From NCBI GenBank assembly GCA_964020155.1, contig OZ026562.1, forward strand, positions 222,501 to 286,500: a stretch of DNA of 64,000 bases. Direction: 5' to 3'. The position numbers were made by a program, and so were the translations under genes. A model generated the notes under the pieces. The model was not told the origin of the DNA and made no database searches. It worked only from the letters and a program-made list of their open reading frames with translations. Positions 63,310 to 64,000 of this stretch are shown here, piece after piece (positions within the stretch are counted from its first letter, which is position 1; each line of letters begins with the position of its first letter). Source of the stretch: Chondrilla cf. caribensis. Lineage: Eukaryota > Porifera > Demospongiae > Chondrillida > Chondrillidae.

Positions 63310-63540
63310 TCAATCAGATCCAATGCACATGCATATTGGTTGTTGTGTGACTACAGTACTCTACAAGTGTGATAGACTACGTATAGCTATGGTTTGTATA
63401 TAGGTACTCTTCACATACTATAGCTAGATACTGGTTTGTATTATTTCCTATTATTGTGGATTCCATATGTAGTAAGCCTTGATTAATTTCCCACATGTAA
63501 TAATAATTATCATCTCAATTATGAGCGCAATATTCATTTA
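63310..63540. repeat. Right copy of the segment at 55.68-55.91 kb
   Basis: High identity with the 3' flank of the second membrane-protein gene, including TGATAGACTACGTATAGCTA and TTGTGGATTCCATATGTAGT. It lies after ZIP copy 2, as if a further duplication unit began here. Confidence 0.93.
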
Positions 63541-63546
63541 TATTAA

Positions 63547-63604
63547 CAAGTAATTCGAGTTCAAAAACTCGTGGGGCTGCCGCCCCCCGCACTCGAATTA
63601 CTTG
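63547..63604. repeat. Inverted repeat, 14-bp arms, GC-rich loop
   Basis: CAAGTAATTCGAGT (63547-63560) and its exact reverse complement (63591-63604) flank a 30-bp loop with GGGGCTGCCGCCCCCC. It begins exactly where identity to the 55.9-kb copy ends, which fits an inserted element end. Confidence 0.85.
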
Positions 63605-64000
63605 GTGGTCTTTCTTAGGTTCAGAAGAACCTTCGCTGAGGTTAATACGTTCGGCGAAGCTTTAGCGCCCGAATTCTAGCCCAAAATCTAATTGTCGGCG
63701 TTCGAAATCGGCCATCTTTATTTCGCGCAATATAAATTATAATATAAATTCATTGTTGCGGGTACGCGTAGGAACACATTATATTATTATTATTATTATT
63801 TGATATTAACGTGCTACATGCAAAATTGCACTAGGGTATCAGCCACCCTATGAAGCACGACACACATCGGAAAAGAAAAGCTATAAATTCAACTCAAAAT
63901 GAAAACAACTTTGATCAATAAGGTAGTGGTAAATCTTGAGATAGAGTTGCAATGGTTGAACGAATCATCGATGGATACCTATATCTCATTTTCAACATCA
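63605..64000. other. Right edge, no gene seen
   Basis: Sequence differs in character from the left (CG-containing, GCCCGAATT motif), then AT-rich with a short TAT run. Nothing identified. Confidence 0.5.

Overview
The window is animal nuclear DNA. Genes have spliceosomal introns with GT..AG borders and many introns are very short (about 60-90 bp). The gene set (an effector-type caspase, a metabotropic-glutamate-type class C receptor, an ELAV-like RNA-binding protein, a tubulin polyglutamylase, calcyphosin-like, MED8) is metazoan. Tight packing, head-to-head promoters and small introns fit a compact early-branching animal such as a sponge. That placement is inference; no single sequence in the window proves it. 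Exon joins given below were worked out by hand from homology, splice consensus and reading-phase agreement.

Layout, left to right: DPYD 5' part (-, runs off the left edge) head-to-head with an intronless His/Pro-rich orphan (+); about 5.8 kb of mostly non-coding DNA holding a possible kinase relic; MTAP (-) with minisatellites in its introns, head-to-head with CAPSL (+); a UBA-PTH2 peptidyl-tRNA hydrolase (-) head-to-head with an ELAV-like gene (+), then a Tctex-type dynein light chain (+); a 19-exon TTLL polyglutamylase (-) head-to-head with a caspase (+); MED8 (+) tail-to-tail with a proline-rich orphan (-); NADK2 (-) head-to-head with SLC30A7/ZnT7 (+); an intronless class C GPCR (-); a repeat-rich intergenic stretch; a two-EH-domain REPS/Eps15-like gene (+); two neighbouring single-pass membrane proteins (+); CTU1 (-) head-to-head with a ZIP transporter (+); and a second copy of the CTU1-ZIP block in which the ZIP copy is intact and the CTU1 copy is a pseudogene.

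The most striking pattern is the placement of dinucleotide repeats. At least eight introns, in DPYD, MED8, NADK2, SLC30A7 (two), the EH-domain gene and CTU1 (two), start at or within a few bases of a long (GT)n tract, so the first GT of the microsatellite is the 5' splice site or lies right beside it. Most intronic GT tracts read (GT)n on the transcribed sense strand. Minisatellites also grow from splice-site neighbourhoods: a 29-bp array beside CTU1 exon 1 repeats that exon's end with its donor, and a 27-bp array in MTAP intron 2 runs into the acceptor tract of exon 3. Two short TA-flanked MITE-like elements and a perfect 48-bp inverted repeat are also present.

Functionally these are mostly unrelated housekeeping and signalling genes. 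Three of them handle zinc (one ZnT7, two ZIPs), and CTU1 is a zinc-binding tRNA-modifying enzyme.
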